Source: Fidelibacterota bacterium (GTDB lineage: Bacteria; Fidelibacterota; Marinisomatia; SCGC-AAA003-L08; TS1B11). From it: a DNA stretch of 64,000 nucleotides. The DNA is taken from positions 1-64,000 of the forward strand of contig SCKI01000010.1 of assembly GCA_004124295.1 (NCBI GenBank), read 5' to 3'. Both the position numbers and the translations under genes were made by a program. Under the pieces are notes generated by a model. The model saw nothing but the letters and a program-made list of their open reading frames with translations. It made no database searches and was not told the DNA's origin. Shown one piece after another: positions 6,173 to 15,876 of this stretch. How positions within the stretch are numbered: the first letter of the stretch is position 1; each line of letters starts with the position of its first letter.

Positions 6173-7498
6173 ATGAATCCCGCGTTAAAAGCCACACCCG
6201 GGAAAATATTGGTCATTGGCCAGTGGAAAACATTTTTCTCTTCGCTCGAAGCCATCGCGCCGGCTCATTGGCAGTTGATTCAGGCTACCGCGCTGATGCA
6301 GGTCAAGCGGATCGTGGAGTCGGAAGTCGTTGATCTCATTATTCTTACGATTGATCCCGGTCAGCTGGGATTTTCAGCCGTCACGGAATTCGTTACGGAA
6401 TTGCGGCTGCGGGCGGGCGTTGCGCACCTTCCGATCATTATCATTGATAATGAAGCAGATGTGGATCGCCAGGCGGAAAGCTTCGCCATGGGAGCCGATG
6501 CATATTTCACCCCGCCCATCGACTCCCGCTATTTCCCTGCCGCCATTGATACCCGCCTCATGCTGTCCCAGGTGCTGGCCGAATCGGCTCCACCGGATCA
6601 GGATGTGCCGCCGGTGTCCAGCACCCCGGTAACGGCCCCAGAGCCGCCAGCGCAGGTCTCATCGATAGAGAGCCGGGAGTATTTTGAGGAAAATTTTCTG
6701 CGCCTCAAATCGCTACTCCTGCGAACCCGCGACCCGCTCAGTCTGGCCGTTATCGAGCTCGATGCGCCTACCCTGCAGTTGGTGCCCGATGCGGGGATGC
6801 GATCCAAGGCCGTCGGCAAGTTCCTCGAAATCATCCGCCAGACCCTGCGTTACACCGATGTGATATTCCAGGCCCGCGAAGGGCACTATACGGCTCTTTT
6901 CGCCCTGGCGGGCAACAAGGGCTCGTACACGGCGCTAACCAAGATCAAGGATGCCTGGGAGCAGGAAAAACACTACCTGCCAGACGGCGGGCTGATACCA
7001 TTTTATGCCGCCATCGTGTCGATCAAACAGGACAGCGACCTGGAGGAAGCGCTGCAGCGGGCCCACGCGCTTATCGAATTCGGCCGCCGGGAACACAAGA
7101 CGCTGATCAGCGAGCAGTCCGAGTCTGGCGAAAAGCGGCAGGTGTTGCTGGTGGAAGACGACGCGACAACCAGCTCCATCATTGAGTACCGCCTGACCCG
7201 TGACGGATTCGATGTGTCACCCTTCTACAATGGGGAAGAGGCTCACCAGGCCTCCGAGGGGGTCAGCTATGACCTGATTATTCTCAGTGTCAAACTGCCT
7301 GGAATGGACGGCTTCGAGCTGCTCTCGTACCTGCGGAAGTCGCCGGCCAACCGCAGCACGCCGGTCATTTTTCTGACCAACGTGGGCCAGGAGCAGGAAG
7401 TGATCAAGGGATTCGGTTCCGGCGCCGATGACTATATCCAGAAGCCCTTCTCGCCTACCGAATTGATGGCCAGAATCAGGCAACTGATCAAGGAGTAG
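6173..7498 (+). CDS. REC-GGDEF-REC protein with lost phospho-acceptor sites
   Basis: 441 residues. Residues 1-130 have the receiver fold but lack the acidic pocket, and the phospho-acceptor position is Thr (DLIILTIDPGQLG). An Ala/Pro/Val linker (about 135-165) leads to a GGDEF-type domain (about 170-315, RDPLSLAVIELDAPT) whose signature is AREGHY instead of GGDEF, so cyclic-di-GMP synthesis is unlikely. A second receiver (about 323-441) keeps LLVEDD, the conserved Thr (PVIFLT) and the Lys (YIQKPF), but its acceptor Asp is Ser372 (IILSVKLPGMDG). No signal peptide or membrane segment. The architecture resembles PleD-like regulators, yet every catalytic site is altered, which suggests a scaffold or a ligand-sensing protein. 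The gene stands alone with its own leader. Confidence 0.85.
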   Translation: MNPALKATPGKILVIGQWKTFFSSLEAIAPAHWQLIQATALMQVKRIVESEVVDLIILTIDPGQLGFSAVTEFVTELRLRAGVAHLPIIIIDNEADVDRQAESFAMGADAYFTPPIDSRYFPAAIDTRLMLSQVLAESAPPDQDVPPVSSTPVTAPEPPAQVSSIESREYFEENFLRLKSLLLRTRDPLSLAVIELDAPTLQLVPDAGMRSKAVGKFLEIIRQTLRYTDVIFQAREGHYTALFALAGNKGSYTALTKIKDAWEQEKHYLPDGGLIPFYAAIVSIKQDSDLEEALQRAHALIEFGRREHKTLISEQSESGEKRQVLLVEDDATTSSIIEYRLTRDGFDVSPFYNGEEAHQASEGVSYDLIILSVKLPGMDGFELLSYLRKSPANRSTPVIFLTNVGQEQEVIKGFGSGADDYIQKPFSPTELMARIRQLIKE

Positions 7499-7608
7499 GC
7501 ATTGGGCACTGTTTCTGCACGGGAATTGCGGGCCGATGATAGCAAAATCTGACCACCTGGCAATGTTTATCAGCAGGGCAGCCTACGCCAAGCAACATTC
7601 CAGATAGA

Positions 7609-8486
7609 ATGATTCCATCCCTCCAGATCCTCCGCTCCCCCATCTACCTGTTCATGTTCGGGGTGATTCTGGTCTCGTTTCTGATGATTGCCCTTTTCCT
7701 CTGGTATATGCTGAACTTGAGGAAAAAGAACGCCCCGCCTGGCGGCCCGCTGGCGCGAGCTCGAACAGCGCTGGAAGAGCTCTGTCCTCGCGTTTATGAT
7801 GGGTGACGAAACGGTTGAAAAGGTTCACGCTAAAATCATGCCCGGCGAGAACCTGTTTTTTATCGATTTTATCCGCCGGTTCGCACAGCGGGTGCGCGGT
7901 ATCGAGCTGGAAAGAATGCAGGACCTGGTGCGGCCGTTTCTGGACACGGTTGCAGCGCGGCTTTCGACAGATGATGAGAATATACGGTCACGGGCTGTCC
8001 AGACCCTCTCCGTGCTGGGCATTTTCAGTTACCAGGACATGGTTCTCCCGCTCCTCAATGATCCTTCCCCGCTGGTGGCAATGATTGCCGCCCGGGCCAT
8101 TATCTCGACGTTGCAACCGGACAAGTCAAAAGCCGTGCTGGGCGTCATGGGCCGGTTCCAGAACTGGAGCCGCAGCTACATGGCAAACCTGCTGGCCATA
8201 GCGGGTCCCGGGATGTCGCCCTTCCTGCGTGAAGCCCTTGAGGACCTGAACCGGCCCGACCCGGAAAGGGTCATCGTGGCCGATGCGCTCCGGTTCCTGA
8301 ATGACGTCCCATCGGCAGATATCGTCTCACGGCTTTTGTCAAAGGGGACCGGCCACGGCCCGATCGCTGAGAGACAATGTGCTATCCAAGGGCGGCACCG
8401 AAGAGCCGATGGTCCTGTACTTGCGATTCCGGGGGAAGGAACCGGAAATTGAGCCGTTGTTAAAGCGGCGTGGCTTGGAGAAGTAA
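7609..8486 (+). CDS. Membrane-anchored HEAT-repeat protein, two frameshifts
   Basis: The first frame (7609-7806) encodes one membrane segment (LFMFGVILVSFLMIALFLWY) followed by NLRKKN. A shift in the A5 run near 7725 moves the natural reading to a second frame, TPRLAARWRELEQRWKSS, joining the body that is open to 8452 with HEAT-like helical repeats (LVRPFLDTVAARLS, AVQTLSVLGIFSY, LLNDPSPLVAMIAARAI). A second shift near the AAAGGGGACC run (about 8345) leads to a third frame ending KGKEPEIEPLL-like sequence and KRRGLEK at 8486. Both shifts are +1 in short homopolymers, so they may be sequencing errors. Such anchored HEAT proteins usually act as scaffolds. Partners are unknown. Confidence 0.6.
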
Positions 8487-8507
8487 GGATAAACCTCAAT
8501 GGCAGGG

Positions 8508-8525
8508 GCCCCTATCATAAGGGGC
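8508..8525. terminator. Bidirectional hairpin between convergent genes
   Basis: GCCCCT (8508-8513) and AGGGGC (8520-8525) form a 6-bp stem with a 6-nt loop, placed between the HEAT-protein gene and the end of the PEP carboxylase gene. Confidence 0.5.
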
Positions 8526-8545
8526 TTCCGCGCTCAGCAGCAAAA

Positions 8546-11314
8546 TCAGCCGGTGGATTGCATCGCGGCCGCTATGCCGTTAATGCTCAGCAGCAAGGCC
8601 TGACGCAGTTCTTCCTTATTTTTGCTGCTGTGCTCTCTCCAACGCTCCAACAACTCTACCTGAACACAATTTAGAATGTCCGTGAGTGGATTGCGCATGG
8701 CGATCAAATCCTGGATAACCGGGTGCTGGTCGAGCAGCCTGTCCTGCCGGGTTATCTTGAGCAAGAGGGCGCAGGTCAGGTCGAATTCCTTCCGGATATG
8801 ACTGGGTATATTGCTATTAGGCCGCGAGTTACTGTACAGGACGGCCATCTCCAACCGGCTGCGTGCCAATTCAAGTTGGGCATTATCAATGAGCGACTTG
8901 AAGAATGGCCAGCTTGTGTATAGATCATGCAGGTGGCCGATTTCATGGGAATCTCGCTTTAATACTTTGTCCAGCGCCGATCCAAAACCGTACCAGCCGG
9001 TGATGTTATACCGGGTCTGCGTCCATGCGAATACCCAGGGGATGGCCCGCAGGTCGTCGAATTCGACCTCAGCGGCGGACTTGCGAGAGATCGGTCTCGA
9101 TGCCAGCGGAAGCCGGCTGATATGTTCGATGGGCGTCACTCCGATGTACCAGGCCCAGAACTCCTTGCCGTGAATCAGCGCCTGATATTTATCCATTGCA
9201 GCCGCCGCCAGCGTATCCAGCAGCTCGAAATCTTGTTTGCCGGGAGCAAATCGCCTGCCAGCCTGGACATTGCCTGTGACAGGGGCCACCAGCAGCATGG
9301 CATTGACAATCTGCTCGAGGTGGCGACGGGCATTGGCCGGCATGGCGTATCGGAATGATATAATCTCGCCCTGTTCGGTGAAGCGAATCCGGCCGCTCTG
9401 GCTGGCCGGTGGCAGGGCAGTTATGGCTTCATTGGCCCTACCGCCGCCTCGGCTGATACTGCCCCCTCGACCGTGGAAAATTCGCATTTTGAGATTCCGC
9501 CGGCCGCTGATGGACCCAATGTCTTCCTGAGCGCGATACAGGGCCCAGTTGGCCATCACGTAGCCGCCATCCTTGTTGCTGTCGGAGTAGCCCAGCATTA
9601 TTTCCTGTTCGCGACCAACGCTCTCGAGATGCGCATTGTAAATCCCGTTATCCGCCATGCCGGCGAGGAGATCCTTGATGCGCCTGAGATCGTCGATAGT
9701 TTCGATCAGCGGCACTATGTTCAGGCGGGTTGTCACGCTGCCATCGTTGTATGACCATAGTCCCATTTGCCGGGCCAGGAAAAGTACTTCGAGCAGGTCG
9801 CTTACCTCGTGAGTCATGCTGATGATATAACTGCCGATGCCACCGCTGCCGGTCTGCAACCGCCGGTTGATGATAGCGAAGGTTTCCATGACCGATCTGG
9901 TCTGGTCCGTCATGGAGGCGAGGTCCACGTCCAAAATGGCGCTGAGGCAGGCTTTTTCGAGCAGATCAAGCCGCTCATGTTCCGGTAGTTCTGAATAGTT
10001 ATTGCAAAGACCTGCCCGGTCCAGGTATTCCCCGACCACTGTTTCATGGACCCCACTATGTTGGCGGATATCAAGGGCATGCAGGTAGAAACCGAAGGTC
10101 CGGGCCTTCACCAGCAGATCGTCAAGCCCGCCATCTTTCGCCATGCCCGGCAGACCGGTTTCCAACAGTGATCGTTTGATCAAGTTCAGGTCGCTGATGA
10201 AATCGGCGGGCGAATAGGCAGATAAATCGACATCTTGACCGTCATCCAGCCCATCCACTCTAGCCTGGAGTTTGACCATGATGTGGGATATGAACATGCG
10301 ATACGGCTCATACTTGTAAAAACGGGAGGCGTTTTCGGGCAAGGGATGATCAACCTCGCCGGCTGCGACTGCAGCGGCCATTTCATCACTCACCCGGTGG
10401 CGGCGGGTGGAGATCGAAAGTTCGCGGCGAAGGTGGGCAAGTTCAGCGAGATAGAGCCTCATGGTTGCGCTGTGATTGGCCTTGAGCGTGCTCGCGATGA
10501 CATCAGGCGTGACCTTGGGATTGCCGTCCTGGTCGCCGCCGATCCAGGTCCGGTAGCGCAGGAAGATGGGCAGTTCCACCGCTTCGCCGTAGTATTGGGA
10601 CAGCGCGCGATGAAGGTCCCGGCACAACTCCGGGACGGTATTCCAGATCGTGGCCGTGCCATAATAGAGTCCGTTGCGGACTTCATCCTCAATGGTGAGG
10701 CGCTTGCTGCGGACATCGTCGGTCACCATCAGCATGGTGATCTGGTGGACCAAGGCCTTGTGCAGCCGGGCGATTTCACCGGCAGCAAGATCCGGGCGAT
10801 CCAGTTCCCTGAGTATTTTTGACAGCTGTTCCTGCTTGTACAGGACCGACCGGCGGCGGGCCTCAGTGGGATGGGCCGTCAGGGTTGGCTGGATATCCAG
10901 GCATCCGATCACCTGCATCACCTGATCGAGAGAATAGCCTCGATCTTTGAGCTCCTTGATGGCGCTGGCGATGGATTCGCCCTTCGGCTTTTGCGGTGTG
11001 GCCCGCCGGTCCCGGACGCAATTGATGCGGGCTATTTCCAGCTGCTCAGCCTTATTTATCAGATGAAAATAAACGGTGTAGGTGCGAATGAGCCAAAGCA
11101 GATCGCTCAGTGGCAGCCCGTGGACATGGTTGATCAACAGGTGGCTGGAGGCGTCCGTAGATTGTGCCAGCGCCAGTTGACGCGTTTCCTCCTGCAGCAA
11201 CTGCTTTTGTTCGCCCCCCAGGTGCGTTCCCACTTCGTTCAATATGCCCTCAAGGAGGGCAATGCGCTCCAGCAATTCGTCAGAAAGGGCGGAGAATGAT
11301 GGTTTATCTGTCAT
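8546..11314 (-). CDS. ppc: Phosphoenolpyruvate carboxylase
   Basis: Carboxylates PEP with bicarbonate to oxaloacetate, feeding the citrate synthase and aconitase encoded elsewhere in the window. The ATG at 11314 (MTDKPSFSALSDELLERIAL) gives 922 residues, the normal length. The frame stays open for another 151 codons upstream, but that sequence is not protein-like. All family signatures are present: LTAHPTEARRRS with catalytic His148, GGDQDGNPKV, LGYSDSNKDGGY, FHGRGGSISRGGG, IPWVFAWTQTRYNITGWYG and a C-terminus (INGIAAAMQSTG) close to the usual xNTG end. In the glycine-rich loop the common GRGG is SRGG. Single-gene unit, convergent with the HEAT-protein gene and divergent from the helicase. 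Assignment is certain; allosteric behaviour cannot be read from the sequence. Confidence 0.97.
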   Translation of the reverse strand: MTDKPSFSALSDELLERIALLEGILNEVGTHLGGEQKQLLQEETRQLALAQSTDASSHLLINHVHGLPLSDLLWLIRTYTVYFHLINKAEQLEIARINCVRDRRATPQKPKGESIASAIKELKDRGYSLDQVMQVIGCLDIQPTLTAHPTEARRRSVLYKQEQLSKILRELDRPDLAAGEIARLHKALVHQITMLMVTDDVRSKRLTIEDEVRNGLYYGTATIWNTVPELCRDLHRALSQYYGEAVELPIFLRYRTWIGGDQDGNPKVTPDVIASTLKANHSATMRLYLAELAHLRRELSISTRRHRVSDEMAAAVAAGEVDHPLPENASRFYKYEPYRMFISHIMVKLQARVDGLDDGQDVDLSAYSPADFISDLNLIKRSLLETGLPGMAKDGGLDDLLVKARTFGFYLHALDIRQHSGVHETVVGEYLDRAGLCNNYSELPEHERLDLLEKACLSAILDVDLASMTDQTRSVMETFAIINRRLQTGSGGIGSYIISMTHEVSDLLEVLFLARQMGLWSYNDGSVTTRLNIVPLIETIDDLRRIKDLLAGMADNGIYNAHLESVGREQEIMLGYSDSNKDGGYVMANWALYRAQEDIGSISGRRNLKMRIFHGRGGSISRGGGRANEAITALPPASQSGRIRFTEQGEIISFRYAMPANARRHLEQIVNAMLLVAPVTGNVQAGRRFAPGKQDFELLDTLAAAAMDKYQALIHGKEFWAWYIGVTPIEHISRLPLASRPISRKSAAEVEFDDLRAIPWVFAWTQTRYNITGWYGFGSALDKVLKRDSHEIGHLHDLYTSWPFFKSLIDNAQLELARSRLEMAVLYSNSRPNSNIPSHIRKEFDLTCALLLKITRQDRLLDQHPVIQDLIAMRNPLTDILNCVQVELLERWREHSSKNKEELRQALLLSINGIAAAMQSTG

Positions 11315-11971
11315 CCCGGTTACCCGCAGGGGTGATTCATACTTGCTTGATCCAGGCTCCATGTCACATGCTGGACAGGCAGGGATAATAAACCGCAACG
11401 GCTGCGACTCCAAGCACTGAAACGGATAGAGTGAAGGGAGGATGGTGAGGCAATCGTCCCAAGGGTTCCCCGCGCCCTGTAAGGCCTTGGATACCTGACC
11501 CGTGCCGCAATATCCTCGATCCAAAAAACGGGTCTTGTTAAGGAAGTTACAAAGGCCAGAGCGGCAATCAGACGCCGGATAGCAAAGGGCCGGCACCCGC
11601 CCCATTAAAGGGCGCGTCCACCTGTGACCGCATCTTGGGAACCCTTGCCCACCCGCTTGCTCAGCAGCGGGCCAGGTACCCTGTCCGCCGGGCATGCTGA
11701 CAGGTGGGCGGGCCAGCCAGGCTGAGACCAAGCTTTCCTTCACCCTATATATGGCACCCCAGGACACCCTCGATAGCCCGCAAAAATCTGTAGGTATGCC
11801 TACTGCCCAAGGCTAAGTTGGGCGCGAATAGGCACCCACCGGTCGGTGCACGTTGCGATACAGTTGTATTCCCACCACAGTTTTCAGCTTCCGCACACAG
11901 CATTTTTTAAAACTTCGCCTGGACCGGACCCCAGGAAATCAGGGGCAGGCCGAATCAGGAGATTTGAACGT
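11315..11971. other. Long divergent leader between ppc and the helicase gene
   Basis: 657 bp without a convincing gene. It must hold both promoters. The open frame continuing upstream of ppc reads as low-quality protein (many Arg/Pro/Gly/Cys) and is not supported. I see no clear riboswitch or operator. Confidence 0.5.
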
Positions 11972-13210
11972 ATGTCATTTAACAACCTCGGCTTGCAGGC
12001 CGAACTGGTGCGGGCTGTATCCGCACAACGGTATTCAACCCCTACACCCATCCAGACTGCGGCCATTCCGGCCATCCTTATAGGCAGAGACGTCCTTGCA
12101 GGCGCCCAGACCGGCACAGGCAAGACGGCGGCTTTCACCCTTCCCATGCTGCAAATGTTGCACGGTTCTTCCAACGGGAACCGTAATCATCCCCGGGCGC
12201 TGGTGGTGACCCCCACCCGCGAACTGGCCGCGCAGGTGCACGAAAGTATAAGGACCTACGGCAAATATCTGCCGCTGCGCTCGGCGGTGGTCTTCGGCGG
12301 CGTCGGCTTTCATCCCCAGGCTGCCAAATTGAGAAAAGGGGTGGACATCCTCGTGGCCACGCCGGGCCGCCTGCTCGATCACGCCCAGCAGAAAACGGTT
12401 GATCTCTCAAAGGTGGAGTTCCTGGTGCTGGATGAAGCGGACCGCATGCTCAACATGGGCTTCCTGCCCGATATCAAACGGATCCTGAACCTGCTGCCCA
12501 AAAAGCGCCAGAACCTGCTCTTTTCCGCCACCTATCTGCCCGAAATACAGAAATTGGCCAATTCGCTGTTGACCGATCCCGCCCACATCCAGGTGTCGCC
12601 GAAAAATGCCGCCACCGATCTGGCGGTGCAAAGGATCCACCCCGTCGCGCGGACCCGGAAACGAGCGCTGCTGTTACACCTCATCCGCACCGAGAACTGG
12701 AAGCAGGCCCTGGTTTTCGCACGTACGAAACGGGGGGCGGACCGCCTCGCCAAACAGCTGCTTAAGGCGGGCGTGAACGCCCAATCTATCCACGGCGACA
12801 AAAGCCAGTCGGCACGCACTCGGGCACTGGCCGATTTCAAGAAGGGCAAAGTGTGCATCCTCGTCGCCACAGACATCGCTGCCCGGGGGCTCGACATTAT
12901 CGAACTGCCCCGCGTGGTCAATTTTGACCTGCCCCATGTGCCCGAGGACTATGTTCACCGCATCGGCCGTACGGGCCGGGCGGGGATCGATGGCCTGGCC
13001 ATTTCCCTGGTCTGCCCCGAAGAAGGTGACCTCTTGAACGAAATCGAGAATGTCATTCAAAAGCGCATCCCCATCGAGGTCATCGAGGGTTTCCAGGATG
13101 CGCCCCGCGAGGGCAACCGGCCCACGGCGAAACCGGCAGCGCCGGTGGCTCAGCCGGTCGTTCGCCGGATGCGGCCTGGCCGGCGCCCCGACAACAGACG
13201 ACGCCGCTGA
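11972..13210 (+). CDS. rhlE: DEAD-box RNA helicase, RhlE-like
   Basis: 412 residues from the ATG at 11972 ([19 protein letters not shown]), 10 nt after AGGAG. An upstream in-frame start exists but has no supporting site. ATP-dependent RNA unwinding, typically in ribosome assembly or RNA decay. Helicase motifs in order: Q motif (F..LGL...[10 protein letters not shown]), motif I AQTGTGKT, Ia PTRELAAQV, Ib [17 protein letters not shown] (V-L-DEAD), [18 protein letters not shown] and [12 protein letters not shown]. The C-terminus is a short basic Pro/Arg-rich tail ([15 protein letters not shown]) as in RhlE proteins, probably for RNA contact. Monocistronic. The exact DEAD-box subgroup is inferred from length and tail. 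Confidence 0.93.
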   Translation: MSFNNLGLQAELVRAVSAQRYSTPTPIQTAAIPAILIGRDVLAGAQTGTGKTAAFTLPMLQMLHGSSNGNRNHPRALVVTPTRELAAQVHESIRTYGKYLPLRSAVVFGGVGFHPQAAKLRKGVDILVATPGRLLDHAQQKTVDLSKVEFLVLDEADRMLNMGFLPDIKRILNLLPKKRQNLLFSATYLPEIQKLANSLLTDPAHIQVSPKNAATDLAVQRIHPVARTRKRALLLHLIRTENWKQALVFARTKRGADRLAKQLLKAGVNAQSIHGDKSQSARTRALADFKKGKVCILVATDIAARGLDIIELPRVVNFDLPHVPEDYVHRIGRTGRAGIDGLAISLVCPEEGDLLNEIENVIQKRIPIEVIEGFQDAPREGNRPTAKPAAPVAQPVVRRMRPGRRPDNRRRR

Positions 13211-13803
13211 CGGGCGCGGTGAAATCGGCCCTGGAACGGTGCCGGGTGGGTTCACCCCCGGTGTCCGCCCCGATGGCGCGCAGGAACTCTAACCCGCAAT
13301 AATTTTTTCCACTACATAAGCCCAGCGCCGCTCAGCTGCTGCATCATCGCCCCGGCTGTCCGCCGATAAGCATGGTTCGTTCATAGTATCCCGAAGAGCC
13401 GGGACGGCGTTGGCCGGCGGGCCTCGGCGTAACCGTCCATGGCGATCCTTCGATCTGCCGCCCGGGACCGGGGATATCAAGGCAGACCGGGGCGGTCACC
13501 ACAGCCCAGGACAGCCAACGACTCAGTGACTACCAACGGGCTTTCGATGAGTTGGAGATAAAAACGTATGTTAACGTGGATAAATTGATCTTAAATTCTG
13601 ATACCAGGGCATACGATCTCGGCAAGCTGCCGGGGCCCCGGGCTGTGGACGCCGAAATGCGGCGGCGTTGTGCTTTGTCGATAGTTGGCTGCGTTGAATT
13701 CTGGCATTGACATAGATGGAATTATAATACAAGCGGTTCTCGGATTGGGGCCCATCCCATCAGGATCAACATGGAGAGCGGGCATTTTTTGCGCTGAAAT
13801 TTT
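13211..13803. other. Intergenic stretch, possibly a decayed gene
   Basis: 593 bp with no complete gene. One plus-strand frame, open from about 13470 to a TGA at 13708-13710, reads protein-like sequence (DSQRLSDYQRAFDELEIK, then YVNVDKLILNSDTRAYDLG) without a start codon in a good place. It could be the remains of a gene. Near 13707-13730, TTGACA and TATAAT are only 10 bp apart, too close for a normal sigma-70 promoter. Confidence 0.3.
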
Positions 13804-15228
13804 ATGAAAATACCCAAAATCATTCAAGGGGGCATGGGCGTTGCCATCTCCGATTGGAACCTGGCCAGGGCGGTGTCGCTACAGGGGCATTTGGGCGTCG
13901 TTTCGGGGGTCGGGATCGCCATGATCATGACTGCGCGATTGATGAATGGGGATAGCGAGGGGCATATCCGGCGGGCGTTAAGCCATTTCCCCTTCCAGGG
14001 GCCGGTCCGGCGAATTTTGGATAGATATTATGTTTCCGAACCGATAACCCCTCAACCGCCTTATAAACTCCCGTCGATGTGGACCCTTAACCCGTCCAAT
14101 GCGCTCAACGAGCTGAACGTCATCGCCAATTTCGTCGAAGTATTTCTGGCCAAAGAAGGGCATCCCAACGCCGTGGGGCTCAACCTGTTGGAGAAGTTGC
14201 AGTTGCCGACGATGGCCTCCCTTTACGGGGCGATGCTTGCGGAGGTGGACTTCGTGATCATGGGAGCCGGTATCCCGGTGCAAATTCCCGGCATCCTTGA
14301 CCAGCTGGCCGAGCATCGGGCGGTCAGCTACCGGGTCGACGTGCAGGGGGCCGGGCGGGAGGATGATTTTCGCCTGCACTTCGACCCCCAGGCCCTCTTT
14401 CCCGGCGTCGCGGAAATGGCCGGTCGATTGCCCCGGCCCTATTTTCTGCCGATCATCTCCTCAGTAGTGCTGGCGAAGGCCCTGCTCAAACGGGCCACGG
14501 GCCGGATAGATGGCTTTGTCATCGAAGCGCCCACGGCGGGGGGACACAACGCTCCCCCGCGGGGGCCGTTGCGCCTGAATGAAAAGGGCGAACCGATCTA
14601 CGGCGAAAAAGACGTGGTGGACCTCAATGAAATGAAGCAGTTTGAGCGGCCCTTTTGGCTGGCCAGTGGCTACGACGGCCCGCAGAAACTGCAGCACGCG
14701 CTGGATGCAGGGGCGGCCGGTATCCAGGTCGGCACCGCTTTTGGCTACTGCGCCGAATCGGGCCTGGATAAAACCCTCAAAAGCCGCGTCATCCAACAAG
14801 TTCTCGATCAAAAGGTAGTGGTGCGCACCGATCCTCTCGTCTCACCAACCGGCTACCCTTTCAAAGTGGTCCAACTGGAAGGAACGATGTCGGACCCGGC
14901 GATTTGCCAGGACCGGATTCGGATATGCGAGGTTGGTTTGCTGCGGCATCCGTACAAGCGAGCGGATGGGAAGGTGGGCTTCCGCTGCCCGGCCGAGCCG
15001 GTAGAGCAATACCTGGCCAAAGGGGGCATACTGGAGGACACCCTCGGGAAAAACTGCCTGTGCAACAATTTATGCGCTACGGCAGGCTATCCTCAGCATC
15101 GCAAAAACGGCTACGTCGAACCGCCCATAGTCACTGCCGGAGACGGACTGGTAGCCATCGGCAAATATATCAAACCGGGCCGGAACAGCTATACGGCCAA
15201 AGATGTGCTGGACTATCTGACCGCGTGA
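13804..15228 (+). CDS. Nitronate monooxygenase-family flavoprotein
   Basis: 474 residues, a (beta/alpha)8 FMN enzyme of the 2-nitropropane dioxygenase family. It starts IPKIIQGGMGVAISDWNLAR, the typical substrate/FMN-binding beginning, and has VIEAPTAGGHNAPPRGPL and AGAAGIQVGTAFGYCAESG, the phosphate-binding region. It is longer than classical nitronate monooxygenases (about 320-380 residues). The C-terminal part has a cysteine-containing stretch (GKNCLCNNLCATAGYPQ) that could bind metal. This long variant is a recognised subfamily whose substrate is not established, and it has some likeness to the PfaD-type enoyl reductases. The gene stands alone, and no carrier-protein or polyketide gene lies nearby. 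The family is sure; the reaction is not. Confidence 0.85.
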   Translation: MKIPKIIQGGMGVAISDWNLARAVSLQGHLGVVSGVGIAMIMTARLMNGDSEGHIRRALSHFPFQGPVRRILDRYYVSEPITPQPPYKLPSMWTLNPSNALNELNVIANFVEVFLAKEGHPNAVGLNLLEKLQLPTMASLYGAMLAEVDFVIMGAGIPVQIPGILDQLAEHRAVSYRVDVQGAGREDDFRLHFDPQALFPGVAEMAGRLPRPYFLPIISSVVLAKALLKRATGRIDGFVIEAPTAGGHNAPPRGPLRLNEKGEPIYGEKDVVDLNEMKQFERPFWLASGYDGPQKLQHALDAGAAGIQVGTAFGYCAESGLDKTLKSRVIQQVLDQKVVVRTDPLVSPTGYPFKVVQLEGTMSDPAICQDRIRICEVGLLRHPYKRADGKVGFRCPAEPVEQYLAKGGILEDTLGKNCLCNNLCATAGYPQHRKNGYVEPPIVTAGDGLVAIGKYIKPGRNSYTAKDVLDYLTA

Positions 15229-15458
15229 TTGAGGTATAATTCGCCAATGGGCGTGGCCGGCTCACAAGCGATTCCAGCGGCCGGGAGCGGATATGGTGAA
15301 CGGCGCCGTATCTCTGGAGGATCCGCAGGATGGTCCAGCTGGCGCAGCCCTCGTAGCTACAGATGTAGAACTGTCTGCCGTCTGCCGGGGACACGCCCTA
15401 ATTTGGGCACCGGCGGAGGGGAAAACCGGCGCAATCTACCGGCGCAGGGACCGGACCC
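15229..15458. other. Intergenic stretch between convergent genes
   Basis: 230 bp. A small hairpin (TGCCC near 15407 with its complement upstream) is the only structure noticed. No gene supported. Confidence 0.3.
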
Positions 15459-15830
15459 TCAGGTGGCGGCCAGAGCGGTATCGACGGTATAAAGGAAGTC
15501 TTTGTCTTTGATGGGCTTGAGCAGGAAGCCGGCCGGCCGGACAGCCTTGGTTCGGTCCAAAGTAGCTTGATCCGAATGCGAAGTCATGAAAATGATGGGC
15601 AGATGCAACTCGTCAATAATTGTCTTGGCAGCCTCGATGCCGTCCATAGCTCCCTTCAGAGTGATATCCATTACCACCAGGTCGGGGCTCTGCTCCCTGG
15701 CCAACTGAACGGCTCGCTCACCGGTGCTGGCCACGCCCACCACCTCGTGGTTACCCTGGCCCAAAATGTGTTTGAGCAACATGGTGATGACGGCTTCATC
15801 TTCTACGACTAATATCCGTGCCATTGGCAT
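15459..15830 (-). CDS. Single-domain response regulator
   Basis: 123 residues, a stand-alone receiver. It shows the acidic pair (VVEDEAV), phospho-acceptor Asp in LVVMDITLKGAMDGIEAA, the conserved Thr in IIFMTSHSD and Lys in FLLKPIKDKDF. The MDITLKGxMDGIEAA pattern is typical of partners of HWE/HisKA_2 kinases. The gene lies 46 bp downstream of such a kinase on the same strand, so the two almost certainly form one two-component system. There is no DNA-binding output domain, so the signal must pass to another protein or act by protein contact. Confidence 0.92.
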   Translation of the reverse strand: MPMARILVVEDEAVITMLLKHILGQGNHEVVGVASTGERAVQLAREQSPDLVVMDITLKGAMDGIEAAKTIIDELHLPIIFMTSHSDQATLDRTKAVRPAGFLLKPIKDKDFLYTVDTALAAT

Positions 15831-15876
15831 GCACCCAATTCAGCTTGGGACGGGTCGCCCCGGTTCTAAAATAGCC

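Noticed and set aside
11315-11767. N-terminal extension of PEP carboxylase (151 extra residues)
   Set aside because: The extension is Arg/Pro/Cys-rich and unlike any PEP carboxylase; starting at 11314 gives the standard length and N-terminus.
13707-13731. TTGACA and TATAAT close together as a promoter
   Set aside because: Only 10 bp apart, far from the 16-18 bp needed.
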